From Ga0077536 sp943370145 (GTDB lineage: Bacteria > Pseudomonadota > Gammaproteobacteria > Ga0077536): a stretch of 30,270 bases of DNA. The translations under genes were made by a program, and so were the position numbers. The stretch spans positions 1 to 30,270 of the forward strand of contig CALRPY020000055.1 in NCBI GenBank assembly GCA_943370145.1. The letters run 5' to 3'. Below the pieces are notes generated by a model that searched no databases, was not told where the DNA came from, and worked only from the letters and a program-made list of their open reading frames with translations. This document shows positions 13,877 to 21,924 of this stretch, in pieces. Each line of letters begins with the position of its first letter. Within the stretch, counting starts at the first letter, position 1.

Positions 13877-14296
13877 GTGGATACATTCGAACTCAAGAAG
13901 GCGGGCCTGAAGGCCACGCTGCCGCGCCTGCGGATTCTTGAAATCCTGGAGAAGGGTGGCGACCGGCACATGAGCGCGGAAGACGTCTACCGCGCGTTGC
14001 TGGAAGCCGGCGAGGACGTTGGCCTCGCCACCATTTATCGTGTGCTGACCCAGTTCGAGACCGCCGGCATCGTCGAGCGGCACAACTTCGACGGTTCCCA
14101 TTCGGTGTTCGAGATCGCGCGAGGTCCCCACCACGACCACATGGTGTGCCTCGATTCCGGTGAAGTGGTCGAGTTCTTCGACGAGGAAATCGAACGCCGC
14201 CAGCGCGAAATCGTCGCCGCCCACGGTTTCGAACTGCACGACCACAGCCTCGTGCTGTACGTGCGCCGCAAGAAGACGGACGGCGAAGGCCGTTAG
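13877..14296 (+). CDS. fur: ferric uptake regulator Fur
   Basis: A 139-aa metal-dependent repressor. The winged helix is in ELKKAGLKATLPRLRILEILEKGGDRHMSAEDVYRALLEAGEDVGLATIYRVLTQFETAGIVERHNF and the metal/dimer domain begins HHDHMVCLDSGEVVEF. The family's second Cys of CxxC is Ser here (CLDS), as in the pseudomonad-type Fur (CVDT), so structural zinc at that site is doubtful. I chose GTG 13877 because GGAG lies 9 bases upstream and the start then matches family N-termini (DTFELKKAGLKATLPR). In-frame ATGs at 13817 and 13856 lack ribosome sites and would add 20 or 7 residues. It represses iron uptake genes when Fe2+ is plentiful. It diverges from bamE. Confidence 0.95.
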   Translation: MDTFELKKAGLKATLPRLRILEILEKGGDRHMSAEDVYRALLEAGEDVGLATIYRVLTQFETAGIVERHNFDGSHSVFEIARGPHHDHMVCLDSGEVVEFFDEEIERRQREIVAAHGFELHDHSLVLYVRRKKTDGEGR

Positions 14297-14305
14297 ACCC
14301 GAACG

Positions 14306-14324
14306 GCGGGCCACGCGGGCCCGC
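14306..14324. terminator. GC hairpin between fur and recN ends
   Basis: GCGGGCC (14306-14312) pairs with GGCCCGC (14318-14324), loop ACGCG. It sits exactly between the convergent fur and recN stops (9 and 0 bases away). It has no T-run, so it may serve as a weak two-way stop or protect the mRNA ends. Confidence 0.5.
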
Positions 14325-15980
14325 TCAGGCGTTCAGCAGTTCCTTTGCGTGCGCCAGCGTCTTTTTCGTGATCTGCTCGCCGCCCAGCATCCGCGCGATT
14401 TCGTCGACCCGCTCCGCCGTGCCGAGGTAGCGCACCGAGGTCGCCGTCACGCCGTCCGTGACCGATTTCCCAATCAGCAGGTGCCGGTCACCGGCGGCCG
14501 CCACCTGCGGCAGGTGGGTGATGCAGAGCACCTGGCGATGCGCCGCGATCGCCCGCAGCAGCTTGGCGAGCACGGCCGCGACCCGGCCGCCGACGCCCGT
14601 GTCCACTTCATCGTAGACGACCACCGGCACGCCTGACACACCGGCCGCCGCGACCTGCAGCGCCAGGCTGATGCGCGAAAGCTCGCCGCCCGAGGCGACC
14701 TTCCGCAAGGCGCGCGGCGGCAGATCGGGATTGGTAGTGACCACGAACTCCACCTCGTCGAGACCATGCTCGCCGGGCTGGGCCGCAGCGCCCAGCTCCA
14801 CGCCGAAGCGGGCATGCGGCAGCGACAGCTCGTGCAGGTATTCCATCACGGCCGTGGCCAGCCGTCCGGCGGCGGCGGCGCGGGCTTCGCTCAGCCGCGT
14901 CGCTTCCCGCAGGTAGGCCTGTTCCGCGGCCGCGCACTCGGCGCCGTATTCGCGTTCCAGCACCTCATGGTTGAGCAGGGTCGAGAGCTCGTCCTCGAGG
15001 CGGCCGCGCACCGCCGCGAGCTCGGCGGGCAGGCAGCGATGCTTGCGGGCCACGTCGTGGATGGCGTCGAGCGCGCGCTCGACCCGCGCGAGATCGTCCG
15101 TATCTGCGCCCAGCCTGCCACTGTAATGCTCGAGCTCCCGCTCCGCCTCGTCGAGATTGATGGCGGCCTGCTCCAGGAGTTCGGCCGTGGCGTTCAGCCC
15201 CGCGTCGACGCCGGCCAGTTCGCGCGCGAGGTGGGCCGCGTGGGCCACCGCGCCGCGGGCGCTGCGCTCGGACTCGAAGACACGCTGGGCCATGGACGCG
15301 ACGCCGGCGCGCAGCTTCTCGGCGTTGGCGGCCCGTCGATGCGCGGCCTCGAGTTCTTCGAGTTCCGTGCCCGCCAGCGGCAGGCCGGACAGTTCGTCGA
15401 GCTGGAAACGGACGAATTCGATGCGGCTGCCGGCGTCGTGGTGGCCGCCCCGGAGGTCCGCGAGCTTGCGCAGGCCGTGCTGCCATTCCCGGTACAGGCG
15501 GCCGACCGTCGTGGTGAGCCCGCCGAGGCTGCCGAATTCGTCGAGCAGTTCGCGCTGCACCGGGCGCTCCAGCAGCGAGTGGTGGGCGTGCTGGCCGTGG
15601 ATGTCGACGAGCCGCGCGCCGAGCGCCTTGAGGAACTGGACCGATACCGGCGCATCGTTGCAGAACGCGCGCGAACGGCCGTCGGCGCCGACCACCCGGC
15701 GCAGCACGCATTCCTCGCGCGCGTCGATGCCCTGCTCGTCGAGCAGGGCGATGAGGTCGGGGCGGGCGGCGAGGTCGAACACCGCGCTCACGCTCGCCCG
15801 CTCCGCGCCGCTGCGCACGCTGCCGGACTCGGCGCGGTCGCCGAGCGTGAGCCCGACGGCGTCGACCAGGATCGACTTGCCGGCGCCGGTTTCGCCGGTG
15901 ATGACGGTCAGGCCCGGTTCGAGTTCGACGTCCACGCCGCGCACGATTGCGAGGTCGCGGATGCTGAGCGCCTTCAGCAC
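14325..15980 (-). CDS. recN: DNA repair protein RecN
   Basis: A 551-aa SMC-like ATPase for double-strand break repair. ALSIRDLAIVRGVDVELEPGLTVITGETGAGKSILVDAVGL starts the protein with Walker A GETGAGKS at 29-36; a long coiled coil occupies the middle; the C-terminal half holds the signature ASGGELSRISLALQ and Walker B VPVVVYDEVDTGVGG. The start is GTG at 15980, which gives the canonical N-terminus. It overlaps the nadK stop by 7 bases (GTGCTGA), so the two are translationally coupled. I see no LexA box close by, although recN is an SOS gene in many bacteria. Confidence 0.97.
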   Translation of the reverse strand: MLKALSIRDLAIVRGVDVELEPGLTVITGETGAGKSILVDAVGLTLGDRAESGSVRSGAERASVSAVFDLAARPDLIALLDEQGIDAREECVLRRVVGADGRSRAFCNDAPVSVQFLKALGARLVDIHGQHAHHSLLERPVQRELLDEFGSLGGLTTTVGRLYREWQHGLRKLADLRGGHHDAGSRIEFVRFQLDELSGLPLAGTELEELEAAHRRAANAEKLRAGVASMAQRVFESERSARGAVAHAAHLARELAGVDAGLNATAELLEQAAINLDEAERELEHYSGRLGADTDDLARVERALDAIHDVARKHRCLPAELAAVRGRLEDELSTLLNHEVLEREYGAECAAAEQAYLREATRLSEARAAAAGRLATAVMEYLHELSLPHARFGVELGAAAQPGEHGLDEVEFVVTTNPDLPPRALRKVASGGELSRISLALQVAAAGVSGVPVVVYDEVDTGVGGRVAAVLAKLLRAIAAHRQVLCITHLPQVAAAGDRHLLIGKSVTDGVTATSVRYLGTAERVDEIARMLGGEQITKKTLAHAKELLNA

Positions 15981-16843
15981 GGGCTGCGGCCCCACTGCAT
16001 CTTCGCGCGCAGCGTCGCGAAGTGGTCGTGCCCTGCAGGGTGCAGCAGGCGCACGGCCGACGGGTGCGTGACGATGCGGATGCGGTCGCCGGGCAGCCAG
16101 CCGGGCATCGCATTGCCATCCGCGGTGACGCGGGAGTCCCCGACGTCGCCGGCCGCGACGTCGATTTCGACGCGCGCGGAATTCCGGAGCACGAGCGGGC
16201 GGTTGGTCAGGGTGTGCGGGCAGATCGGCACGAGCACGATCGCCGGCACCGTAGGCTCCAGGATCGGGCCGCCACCGGACAGCGCGTAGGCCGTCGAACC
16301 GGTGGGCGTGGAGATGATCATCCCGTCGGAACGCTGGGTATGGACGAAGCGCCCGTCCACGTAGGTGTTCAGCGTGATGAGGCGTGCGGTATTCCAGCGC
16401 TGGATGACCACGTCGTTCAGTGCCGGCTGCGACGCGACGATGGCGCCGTGGCGCACGATCTCGCACAGCAGGACCGAGCGCTCCTCCTCGACGTAACTGC
16501 CGCCGAGGATGGCGGCGAGCCCGGCCGCGACCTGCTGGGGCGAGATGTCGGCGAGGAAACCGAGCCGGCCGAGGTTGATGCCAAGCAGGGGGACCGGGCC
16601 GGGAAAGGCCAGTTTCGCCGCGCGCAGCAGGGTGCCGTCGCCCCCGACCGTGATGATGAGATCGCGCCCGGCGACGACCTCGGCGTCGGTGCCGTGACGG
16701 CAACGGCCGTCCAGCGCGGCCGCCGCGTTGCCGTCGACGATGACGTCCGCCGCGTGACGGGCCAGCACCGCGAGAGCGGACTCCAGCGTGCCGCGCACGG
16801 CCGCTTCGTCCTGTTTGGCAATGATGCCAATGCGTTTGAACAC
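15974..16843 (-). CDS. nadK: NAD kinase
   Basis: A 289-aa enzyme that phosphorylates NAD+ to NADP+. GGDGT at 67-71, LGINLGRLGFLADI at 87-100, the ND pair at 143-144 and STPTGSTAYALSGGGPI at 178 onward are all present, including the catalytic aspartate of GGDG. The start codon is GTG (16843) with GGAG 7 bases upstream. It is first in the nadK-recN pair, diverges from hrcA across 154 bp, and overlaps recN. Confidence 0.96.
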   Translation of the reverse strand: MFKRIGIIAKQDEAAVRGTLESALAVLARHAADVIVDGNAAAALDGRCRHGTDAEVVAGRDLIITVGGDGTLLRAAKLAFPGPVPLLGINLGRLGFLADISPQQVAAGLAAILGGSYVEEERSVLLCEIVRHGAIVASQPALNDVVIQRWNTARLITLNTYVDGRFVHTQRSDGMIISTPTGSTAYALSGGGPILEPTVPAIVLVPICPHTLTNRPLVLRNSARVEIDVAAGDVGDSRVTADGNAMPGWLPGDRIRIVTHPSAVRLLHPAGHDHFATLRAKMQWGRSPC

Positions 16844-16926
16844 CGACGCTCCTCTGCGAATTCTGGCGGCCCGGTCGGGACCGGGCCTGATTGTGCCAAC
16901 TATGCCGACGGTCCGGAACTGCGCTT

Positions 16927-16955
16927 TTGCATGCGGTGCGGCCAGCTGCTAGATT
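16927..16955 (+). promoter_or_regulatory. candidate sigma-70 promoter of hrcA
   Basis: TTGCAT (16927-16932) and TAGATT (16950-16955) with a 17-bp spacer, 42 bp before hrcA. Both hexamers are weak. I see neither an RpoH promoter nor a CIRCE element here. Confidence 0.3.
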
Positions 16956-16997
16956 CGGCAGGCCCAGTAATCCCGCAGCAATCCGGATAGCCGCCAC

Positions 16998-18050
16998 ATG
17001 AACGATTCCTCACACGGTATCGAACTGAGCGAACGTGCGCAGCATCTGTTCAAGTTGCTGATCGAACGCTACATCGCCGACGGCCAGCCGGTCGGCTCGC
17101 GGACGCTGGCGCGCGACACCAAGCTCGAGCTCAGCCCGGCGACCATCCGCAACGTGATGGCTGACCTCGAGGACCTGGGCCTCATCAAGTCGCCGCACAC
17201 CTCGGCCGGCCGGGTGCCCACGGCCCGCGGCTATCGCTTCTTCGTCGACTCGATACTCACCTGGCGCGAACCCGCGGCGATAGACATGCGCCGCTTCGCC
17301 GACGACATCGAAGGCGAGAGCGACGTGCGGCGCATGCTCGAGAAGACCTCGAAGCTGCTGTCCGACATCACCCGTTTCGCCGGCCTCGTGATGATCCCGG
17401 CCGCCGAGCAGCGCGCGCTGCGCCAGGTGGAATTCCTGCAGCTGAACGACAGCCGGGTGCTCGCAATCCTGGTGGTCAACGACCGCGAAGTGCAGAACCG
17501 CATCATCAAGACCGCGCGCCCCTACAGCCCGAGCGAGCTGACCGAGGTCGCGAATTTCCTGAACTCGGCGTTTGCCGGCAAGGACATCCGCCAGGTGAAG
17601 CGGGAGATCCTCGCCGACATGGCCGCCGCCCGCGACGAGATGAACCGCCTGATGCAGTCGGCCATCGAGATGGCCCAGCAGGTGTTCACCGACGATGTGC
17701 AGGGCAAGGATTACGTGCTCGCCGGGCAGACCAACCTCATGGAATTCACCGAGCTGTCCGACATCGACAAGCTCCGGGCCCTGTTCGAGGCCTTCAACCG
17801 CAAGCGCGACGTCCTGCACCTGCTGGACCAGGCGCTCAACGCGAACGGCGTCCAGATCTTCATCGGCGAGGAATCCGGCTACCACGCCTTCGACGACTGC
17901 AGCATCGTGACCTCGACCTACGGTCGCGAGGGCGAGTCGCTGGGGGTGCTGGGCGTCATCGGCCCGACCCGCATGCCCTACGAGAAAGTCATCCCGATCG
18001 TCGATCTCACGGCCAAGGTCCTGAGCTCGGCCTTGAATTCCCTGCAGTAG
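16998..18050 (+). CDS. hrcA: heat-inducible transcription repressor HrcA
   Basis: A 350-aa protein of the usual length. The N-terminal winged helix (LSERAQHLFKLLIERYIADGQPVGSRTLARDTKLELSPATIRNVMADLEDLGLIKSPHTSAGRVPTARGYRFFVD, about 10-84) is textbook HrcA, and the C-terminal GAF-like domain ends with GVIGPTRMPYEKVIPIVDLTAKVLS. HrcA represses heat-shock genes by binding CIRCE (TTAGCACTC-N9-GAGTGCTAA) and is kept folded by GroEL. No CIRCE is visible in this window, so its targets are probably elsewhere, for example groES-groEL. An RpoH promoter for grpE is located in its 3' end. Confidence 0.97.
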   Translation: MNDSSHGIELSERAQHLFKLLIERYIADGQPVGSRTLARDTKLELSPATIRNVMADLEDLGLIKSPHTSAGRVPTARGYRFFVDSILTWREPAAIDMRRFADDIEGESDVRRMLEKTSKLLSDITRFAGLVMIPAAEQRALRQVEFLQLNDSRVLAILVVNDREVQNRIIKTARPYSPSELTEVANFLNSAFAGKDIRQVKREILADMAAARDEMNRLMQSAIEMAQQVFTDDVQGKDYVLAGQTNLMEFTELSDIDKLRALFEAFNRKRDVLHLLDQALNANGVQIFIGEESGYHAFDDCSIVTSTYGREGESLGVLGVIGPTRMPYEKVIPIVDLTAKVLSSALNSLQ

Positions 18051-18059
18051 GCCCCATCT
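18032..18059 (+). promoter_or_regulatory. RpoH (sigma-32) promoter for grpE, in hrcA 3' end
   Basis: CTTGAAT (18032-18038), a 13-base spacer and CCCCATCT (18052-18059) match the sigma-32 consensus (CTTGAAA, CCCCATnT) at nearly every position. The -10 lies just after the hrcA stop; transcription would begin about 18066, 68 bp before grpE. Confidence 0.8.
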
Positions 18060-18133
18060 GCGCTAGGCGTGCGCACCGGCCCGGCCGACGGGGCGGTGCC
18101 GTGTTTCATTTTTCAAGTATCGGAGGAGCAGGC

Positions 18134-18673
18134 GTGACGAATCAGGAACAGGCGACGGGCGAGTCGGCGCCGGCGGGCGAGGCGGGCCCGGCACCGGGGC
18201 TGGAGGAACTGCAGACGGAGATCGAGCGCCTGCGCGGCGAGGTGGACCGCTTCCGCGACGAGATGCTGCGGGCCCGCGCCGAGGTCGACAACATCCGCAA
18301 ACGCGCCGCGAAGGACGTCGAGTCCGCGCACAAGTTCGGCGTCGACAAGCTCGTCGAGGCGCTGCTCCCGGTCAAGGACAGTTTCGACCTGGGCTACGAG
18401 GCGGCGCTCAATACCACTGATATCAAGAGTTTGCAGGACGGAATGGCGCTCACGGTCCAACTCTTCGACGGCGCGCTCGGCAAGATCGGGGTCAATCCGG
18501 TGGCCGGCGTCGGCGCCCGCTTCGACCCCGAGCATCACCAGGCCGTCGCCATGGAAGCCAGCTCCAACGCCGAGCCCGGCACCGTGCTGCGCGTACTCCA
18601 GAAAGGCTATGTGCTCAACGAGCGTCTCGTGCGTCCCGCGATGGTGGTGGTCGCGAAGGCCGCCGAGCAATAA
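18134..18673 (+). CDS. grpE: nucleotide exchange factor GrpE
   Basis: A 179-aa protein with a disordered acidic start, a long coiled coil (about 23-75: LEELQTEIERLRGEVDRFRDEMLRARAEVDNIRKRAAKD), then the four-helix region and the C-terminal beta wing with GARFDPEHHQAVAM and VLQKGYVLNERLVRPAMVVVAKA. It exchanges ADP for ATP on DnaK. I chose GTG 18134 because GGAGG lies 8 bases upstream; an ATG at 18101 would add residues that do not resemble the family. It lies between hrcA and dnaK and has its own RpoH promoter. Confidence 0.96.
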   Translation: MTNQEQATGESAPAGEAGPAPGLEELQTEIERLRGEVDRFRDEMLRARAEVDNIRKRAAKDVESAHKFGVDKLVEALLPVKDSFDLGYEAALNTTDIKSLQDGMALTVQLFDGALGKIGVNPVAGVGARFDPEHHQAVAMEASSNAEPGTVLRVLQKGYVLNERLVRPAMVVVAKAAEQ

Positions 18674-18687
18674 ATCCGCCGCGGTGA

Positions 18688-18715
18688 CTTGAGTCCGGCG
18701 CAAGCGCCCCCATAT
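18688..18715 (+). promoter_or_regulatory. RpoH (sigma-32) promoter for dnaK
   Basis: CTTGAGT (18688-18694), a 13-base spacer and CCCCATAT (18708-18715) match the sigma-32 consensus with one base off in the first box. The same spacer length occurs in the grpE promoter. It lies in the 108-bp grpE-dnaK gap, 66 bp before the dnaK ATG. Confidence 0.85.
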
Positions 18716-18781
18716 CAGCGAACAATCGCCGGTCCGAAGGCCGGCCCGGCAACCAGATTCAGAGACTCAGAGAGGCTTCTC

Positions 18782-20698
18782 ATGGCGAAAATCATCGGTA
18801 TCGACCTCGGCACCACGAATTCCTGCGTGGCCGTGCTCGAGGGCGGCAAGCCCAAGGTAATCGAGAACAGCGAAGGCGCCCGCACCACGCCCTCGGTCGT
18901 CGCGTTCACGAATGACGACGAGGTGCTGGTCGGCCAGTCGGCGAAGCGCCAGGCGGTGACCAACCCGGCGAACACGCTGTTCGCGGTCAAGCGCCTGATC
19001 GGCCGCCGCTTCAAGGACGACGTGGTCCAGCGCGACGTGAAGATGGTGCCATACAAGATCGTCGGCGCCGACAACGGCGACGCCTGGGTCGAGGCCAGGG
19101 GCAAGCGCATGGCGCCGCCCGAAGTCTCCGCGCGCGTGCTGATGAAGATGAAGAAGACCGCCGAGGACTACCTCGGCGAAGAGGTCAAGGAAGCGGTCAT
19201 CACCGTGCCGGCGTATTTCAACGACTCGCAGCGCCAGGCGACCAAGGATGCGGGTCGCATCGCCGGCCTCGACGTCAAGCGCATCATCAACGAGCCGACC
19301 GCCGCGGCGCTCGCGTTCGGCATGGACAAGCGGGAAGGCGACGCCAAGATCGCGGTGTACGACCTCGGTGGCGGCACCTTCGACATCTCGATCATCGAGA
19401 TCGCGGAAGTCGACGGCGAGCACCAGTTCGAGGTGCTGTCGACGAACGGCGACACCTTCCTGGGCGGCGAAGACTTCGACCTGCGGCTCATCGAGTTCCT
19501 CGCGGGCGAGTTCAAGAAGGAGCAGGGGATCGACCTGCACAACGACCCGCTCGCCCTGCAGCGCCTGAAGGAAGCGGCGGAGAAGGCCAAGATCGAGCTG
19601 TCGTCGAGCCAGCAGACCGACGTCAACCTGCCGTACATCACGGCGGACGCGACGGGTCCCAAGCACCTGAACATGAAGATCACGCGGGCGAAGCTCGAGT
19701 CGCTGGTCGACGACCTGATTGCGCGCACGATCGAGCCCTGCAAGATTGCGCTGAAGGATGCCGGCCTCAAGGCCAGCGACATCAACGACGTGATCCTCGT
19801 CGGCGGGCAGACCCGCATGCCGAAGGTGCAGGAAGTCGTGAAGTCCTTCTTCGGCCAGGAGCCGCGCAAGGACGTCAACCCGGACGAGGCGGTCGCCGTG
19901 GGCGCCGCGATCCAGGCCGGTGTGCTCGGCGGTGACGTCAAGGACGTGCTGCTGCTCGACGTGACGCCGCTGTCGCTCGGCATCGAGACCCTCGGCGGCG
20001 TGATGACGAAGCTGATCGAGAAGAACACGACGATCCCGACCAAGGCCCAGCAGGTGTTCTCGACCGCCGACGACAACCAGACGGCGGTGACCGTGCACGT
20101 GCTGCAGGGCGAGCGCGAGCAGGCGGCGGCGAACAAGTCGCTGGGGCGCTTCGACCTCGCCGACATCCCGCCGTCGCCGCGCGGCGTGCCGCAGATCGAG
20201 GTGACCTTCGACATCGACGCGAACGGCATCCTGAACGTGTCCGCGCGCGACAAGGCGACGGGCAAGCAGCAGTCGATCGTCATCAAGGCGTCGAGCGGCC
20301 TGTCCGACGAGGAGATCCAGCGCATGGTGCGCGACGCCGAGGCCCACGCCGAGGAGGACAAGCGGTTCCACGAACTGGTCAACGCGCGCAACCAGGCCGA
20401 CAGCCTCGCGCACGCGACGAAGAAGTCTCTGGACGAACTGGGCGACAAGGTCGAGGCGCAGGAGCGCCAGGAAATCGAGGCCGCGCTCGAGGAGTTGAAG
20501 ACCGCGCTCGCGGGCGACGACAAGGCGGCAATCGAAGCCAGGGCGCAGAAAGTCGCCGAGCTCTCCGGTAAAGTCGCGCAGCGCGCATACCAGGGCGAAG
20601 GCGAGGCGGCGGGCGCCGCCGGCGAGGAACGCCGTGCCGCGCCGGCCGACGACAACGTCGTCGATGCGGACTTCGAGGAAGTCAAAGACAAGAAGTAA
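18782..20698 (+). CDS. dnaK: chaperone DnaK (Hsp70)
   Basis: A 638-aa Hsp70. IIGIDLGTTNSCVAVLEGG at the start and DLGGGTFDISIIE near residue 195 are the nucleotide-binding motifs; the NBD-SBD linker VLLLDVTPLSLGIETLGG follows at about 390, and the C-terminal motif EEVKDKK is identical to that of E. coli. It binds exposed hydrophobic segments of unfolded proteins in an ATP cycle run by DnaJ and GrpE. I placed the start at 18782 because the family N-terminus begins there; the open frame upstream crosses the heat-shock promoter. Confidence 0.98.
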   Translation: MAKIIGIDLGTTNSCVAVLEGGKPKVIENSEGARTTPSVVAFTNDDEVLVGQSAKRQAVTNPANTLFAVKRLIGRRFKDDVVQRDVKMVPYKIVGADNGDAWVEARGKRMAPPEVSARVLMKMKKTAEDYLGEEVKEAVITVPAYFNDSQRQATKDAGRIAGLDVKRIINEPTAAALAFGMDKREGDAKIAVYDLGGGTFDISIIEIAEVDGEHQFEVLSTNGDTFLGGEDFDLRLIEFLAGEFKKEQGIDLHNDPLALQRLKEAAEKAKIELSSSQQTDVNLPYITADATGPKHLNMKITRAKLESLVDDLIARTIEPCKIALKDAGLKASDINDVILVGGQTRMPKVQEVVKSFFGQEPRKDVNPDEAVAVGAAIQAGVLGGDVKDVLLLDVTPLSLGIETLGGVMTKLIEKNTTIPTKAQQVFSTADDNQTAVTVHVLQGEREQAAANKSLGRFDLADIPPSPRGVPQIEVTFDIDANGILNVSARDKATGKQQSIVIKASSGLSDEEIQRMVRDAEAHAEEDKRFHELVNARNQADSLAHATKKSLDELGDKVEAQERQEIEAALEELKTALAGDDKAAIEARAQKVAELSGKVAQRAYQGEGEAAGAAGEERRAAPADDNVVDADFEEVKDKK

Positions 20699-20723
20699 GT
20701 CCCGACGCGGGACGCAGGCCGGT

Positions 20724-20753
20724 GGCCCGGGCGAGGTTCGACCTCCCCGGGCC
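20724..20753 (+). other. strong hairpin between dnaK and dnaJ
   Basis: GGCCCGGG (20724-20731) pairs with CCCGGGCC (20746-20753); after one bulged C, GAGGT pairs with ACCTC around TCG. This 13-bp stem lies in the 84-bp gap and has no T-run. It may protect the dnaK message or reduce read-through into dnaJ, which would fit the lower need for DnaJ than DnaK. Confidence 0.6.
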
Positions 20754-20782
20754 CATTCATGTAAGGGTTACGGTAAGGGCTT

Positions 20783-21913
20783 ATGGCGAAGCGGGACTAT
20801 TACGAAGTGCTGGGGGTCGAGCGCACGGCGTCCGATGCCGACATCAAGAAGGCCTACCGGCGTCTCGCGATGAAACACCACCCCGATCGCAACGACGGGG
20901 ACACGCAGGCGGAAGAGCTTTTCAAGGAAGCCAAGGAAGCCTTTGAAGTCCTGAGCGACCAGCAGAAGCGCGCAGCTTATGACCAGTACGGCCACGCGGG
21001 CGTCGATCCCGCCGCCGGCGGCGGCGGTTTCGGCGGTGGCGCCGGCTTCAGCGACATCTTCGACTCGGTGTTCGGCGACATCTTCGGCGGTGGCGCGCGC
21101 GGCGGCAACCGCGTCTATCGCGGCGCCGACCTGCGTTACGACCTCGAAATGTCGCTCGAGGAGGCGGTGCGCGGCAGCGAGGTGAAGATCCGCATCCCGA
21201 CCCTGATCGAATGCGAGACCTGTGACGGCAACGGCAGCCGCTCCAAGTCCGCGCCGGAAACCTGCACCACCTGCAACGGGGTCGGCCAGATCCGCATGCA
21301 GCAGGGCTTTTTCTCGGTCCAGCAGACCTGCCCGGCGTGCCGCGGCCGTGGCCGCGTGGTGCGTGACCCCTGCGGCAGCTGCGGCGGCACGGGCCAGTCG
21401 CGCGGCCACAAGACCATCTCGGTCAAGGTGCCGGCCGGCGTGGACAACGGCGACCGCATACGCCTGAGCGGGGAGGGCGAACAGGGCCAGAACGGTGGGC
21501 CGGCGGGTGACCTCTACGTGAACGTGATGGTTCGCGAGCACCCGATCTTCACGCGCGAGGGCACCGATCTGTATTCCGAGGTGCCGATCGACTACGTGAC
21601 GGCCACGCTGGGCGGCGAAATCGAGGTCCCGACGCTGGAAGGGCGGGTCGTCCTCAAGATCCCCGCCGAAACGCAGAGCGGCAAGATGTTCCGCCTGCGC
21701 GGCAAGGGCGTGCGCTCGGTGCGCGGCGGCAACGTCGGCGACCTCATCTGCCGCGTGACGCTCGAAACGCCGGTGAACCTCACCAAGCACCAGAAGGAAC
21801 TGCTGCGTGCATTCGGCGATTCGCTCGCCGGTGAGCACACGCGGCACAGCCCGCGCGCCAGCTCCTGGCTCGACGGCGTCAAGAAATTCTTTGAAGACAT
21901 GAAATTCACCTGA
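20783..21913 (+). CDS. dnaJ: co-chaperone DnaJ (Hsp40)
   Basis: A 376-aa type I J-protein. The J domain (1-70) carries HPD at 33-35; the Gly/Phe-rich region spans about 77-110; four CxxCxGxG zinc motifs start at residues 144, 161, 183 and 197; the C-terminal substrate-binding domain follows. It delivers substrates to DnaK and triggers ATP hydrolysis. It is co-oriented with dnaK and followed 11 bp later by dapB, a common order in this bacterial group. Confidence 0.98.
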   Translation: MAKRDYYEVLGVERTASDADIKKAYRRLAMKHHPDRNDGDTQAEELFKEAKEAFEVLSDQQKRAAYDQYGHAGVDPAAGGGGFGGGAGFSDIFDSVFGDIFGGGARGGNRVYRGADLRYDLEMSLEEAVRGSEVKIRIPTLIECETCDGNGSRSKSAPETCTTCNGVGQIRMQQGFFSVQQTCPACRGRGRVVRDPCGSCGGTGQSRGHKTISVKVPAGVDNGDRIRLSGEGEQGQNGGPAGDLYVNVMVREHPIFTREGTDLYSEVPIDYVTATLGGEIEVPTLEGRVVLKIPAETQSGKMFRLRGKGVRSVRGGNVGDLICRVTLETPVNLTKHQKELLRAFGDSLAGEHTRHSPRASSWLDGVKKFFEDMKFT

Positions 21914-21924
21914 GCGTAACGACC

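Noticed and set aside
14325..16997. Apparent 890-codon frame running through recN and nadK
   Set aside because: The part upstream of 15980 is an alternate frame over nadK (Arg/Pro/Gly-rich). The canonical RecN start is the GTG at 15980, and nadK is intact in its own frame.
18767..20760. Open frames of over 500 codons antisense to dnaK
   Set aside because: These are by-products of strong codon bias in a GC-rich dnaK. They have no recognisable domains and no ribosome sites.
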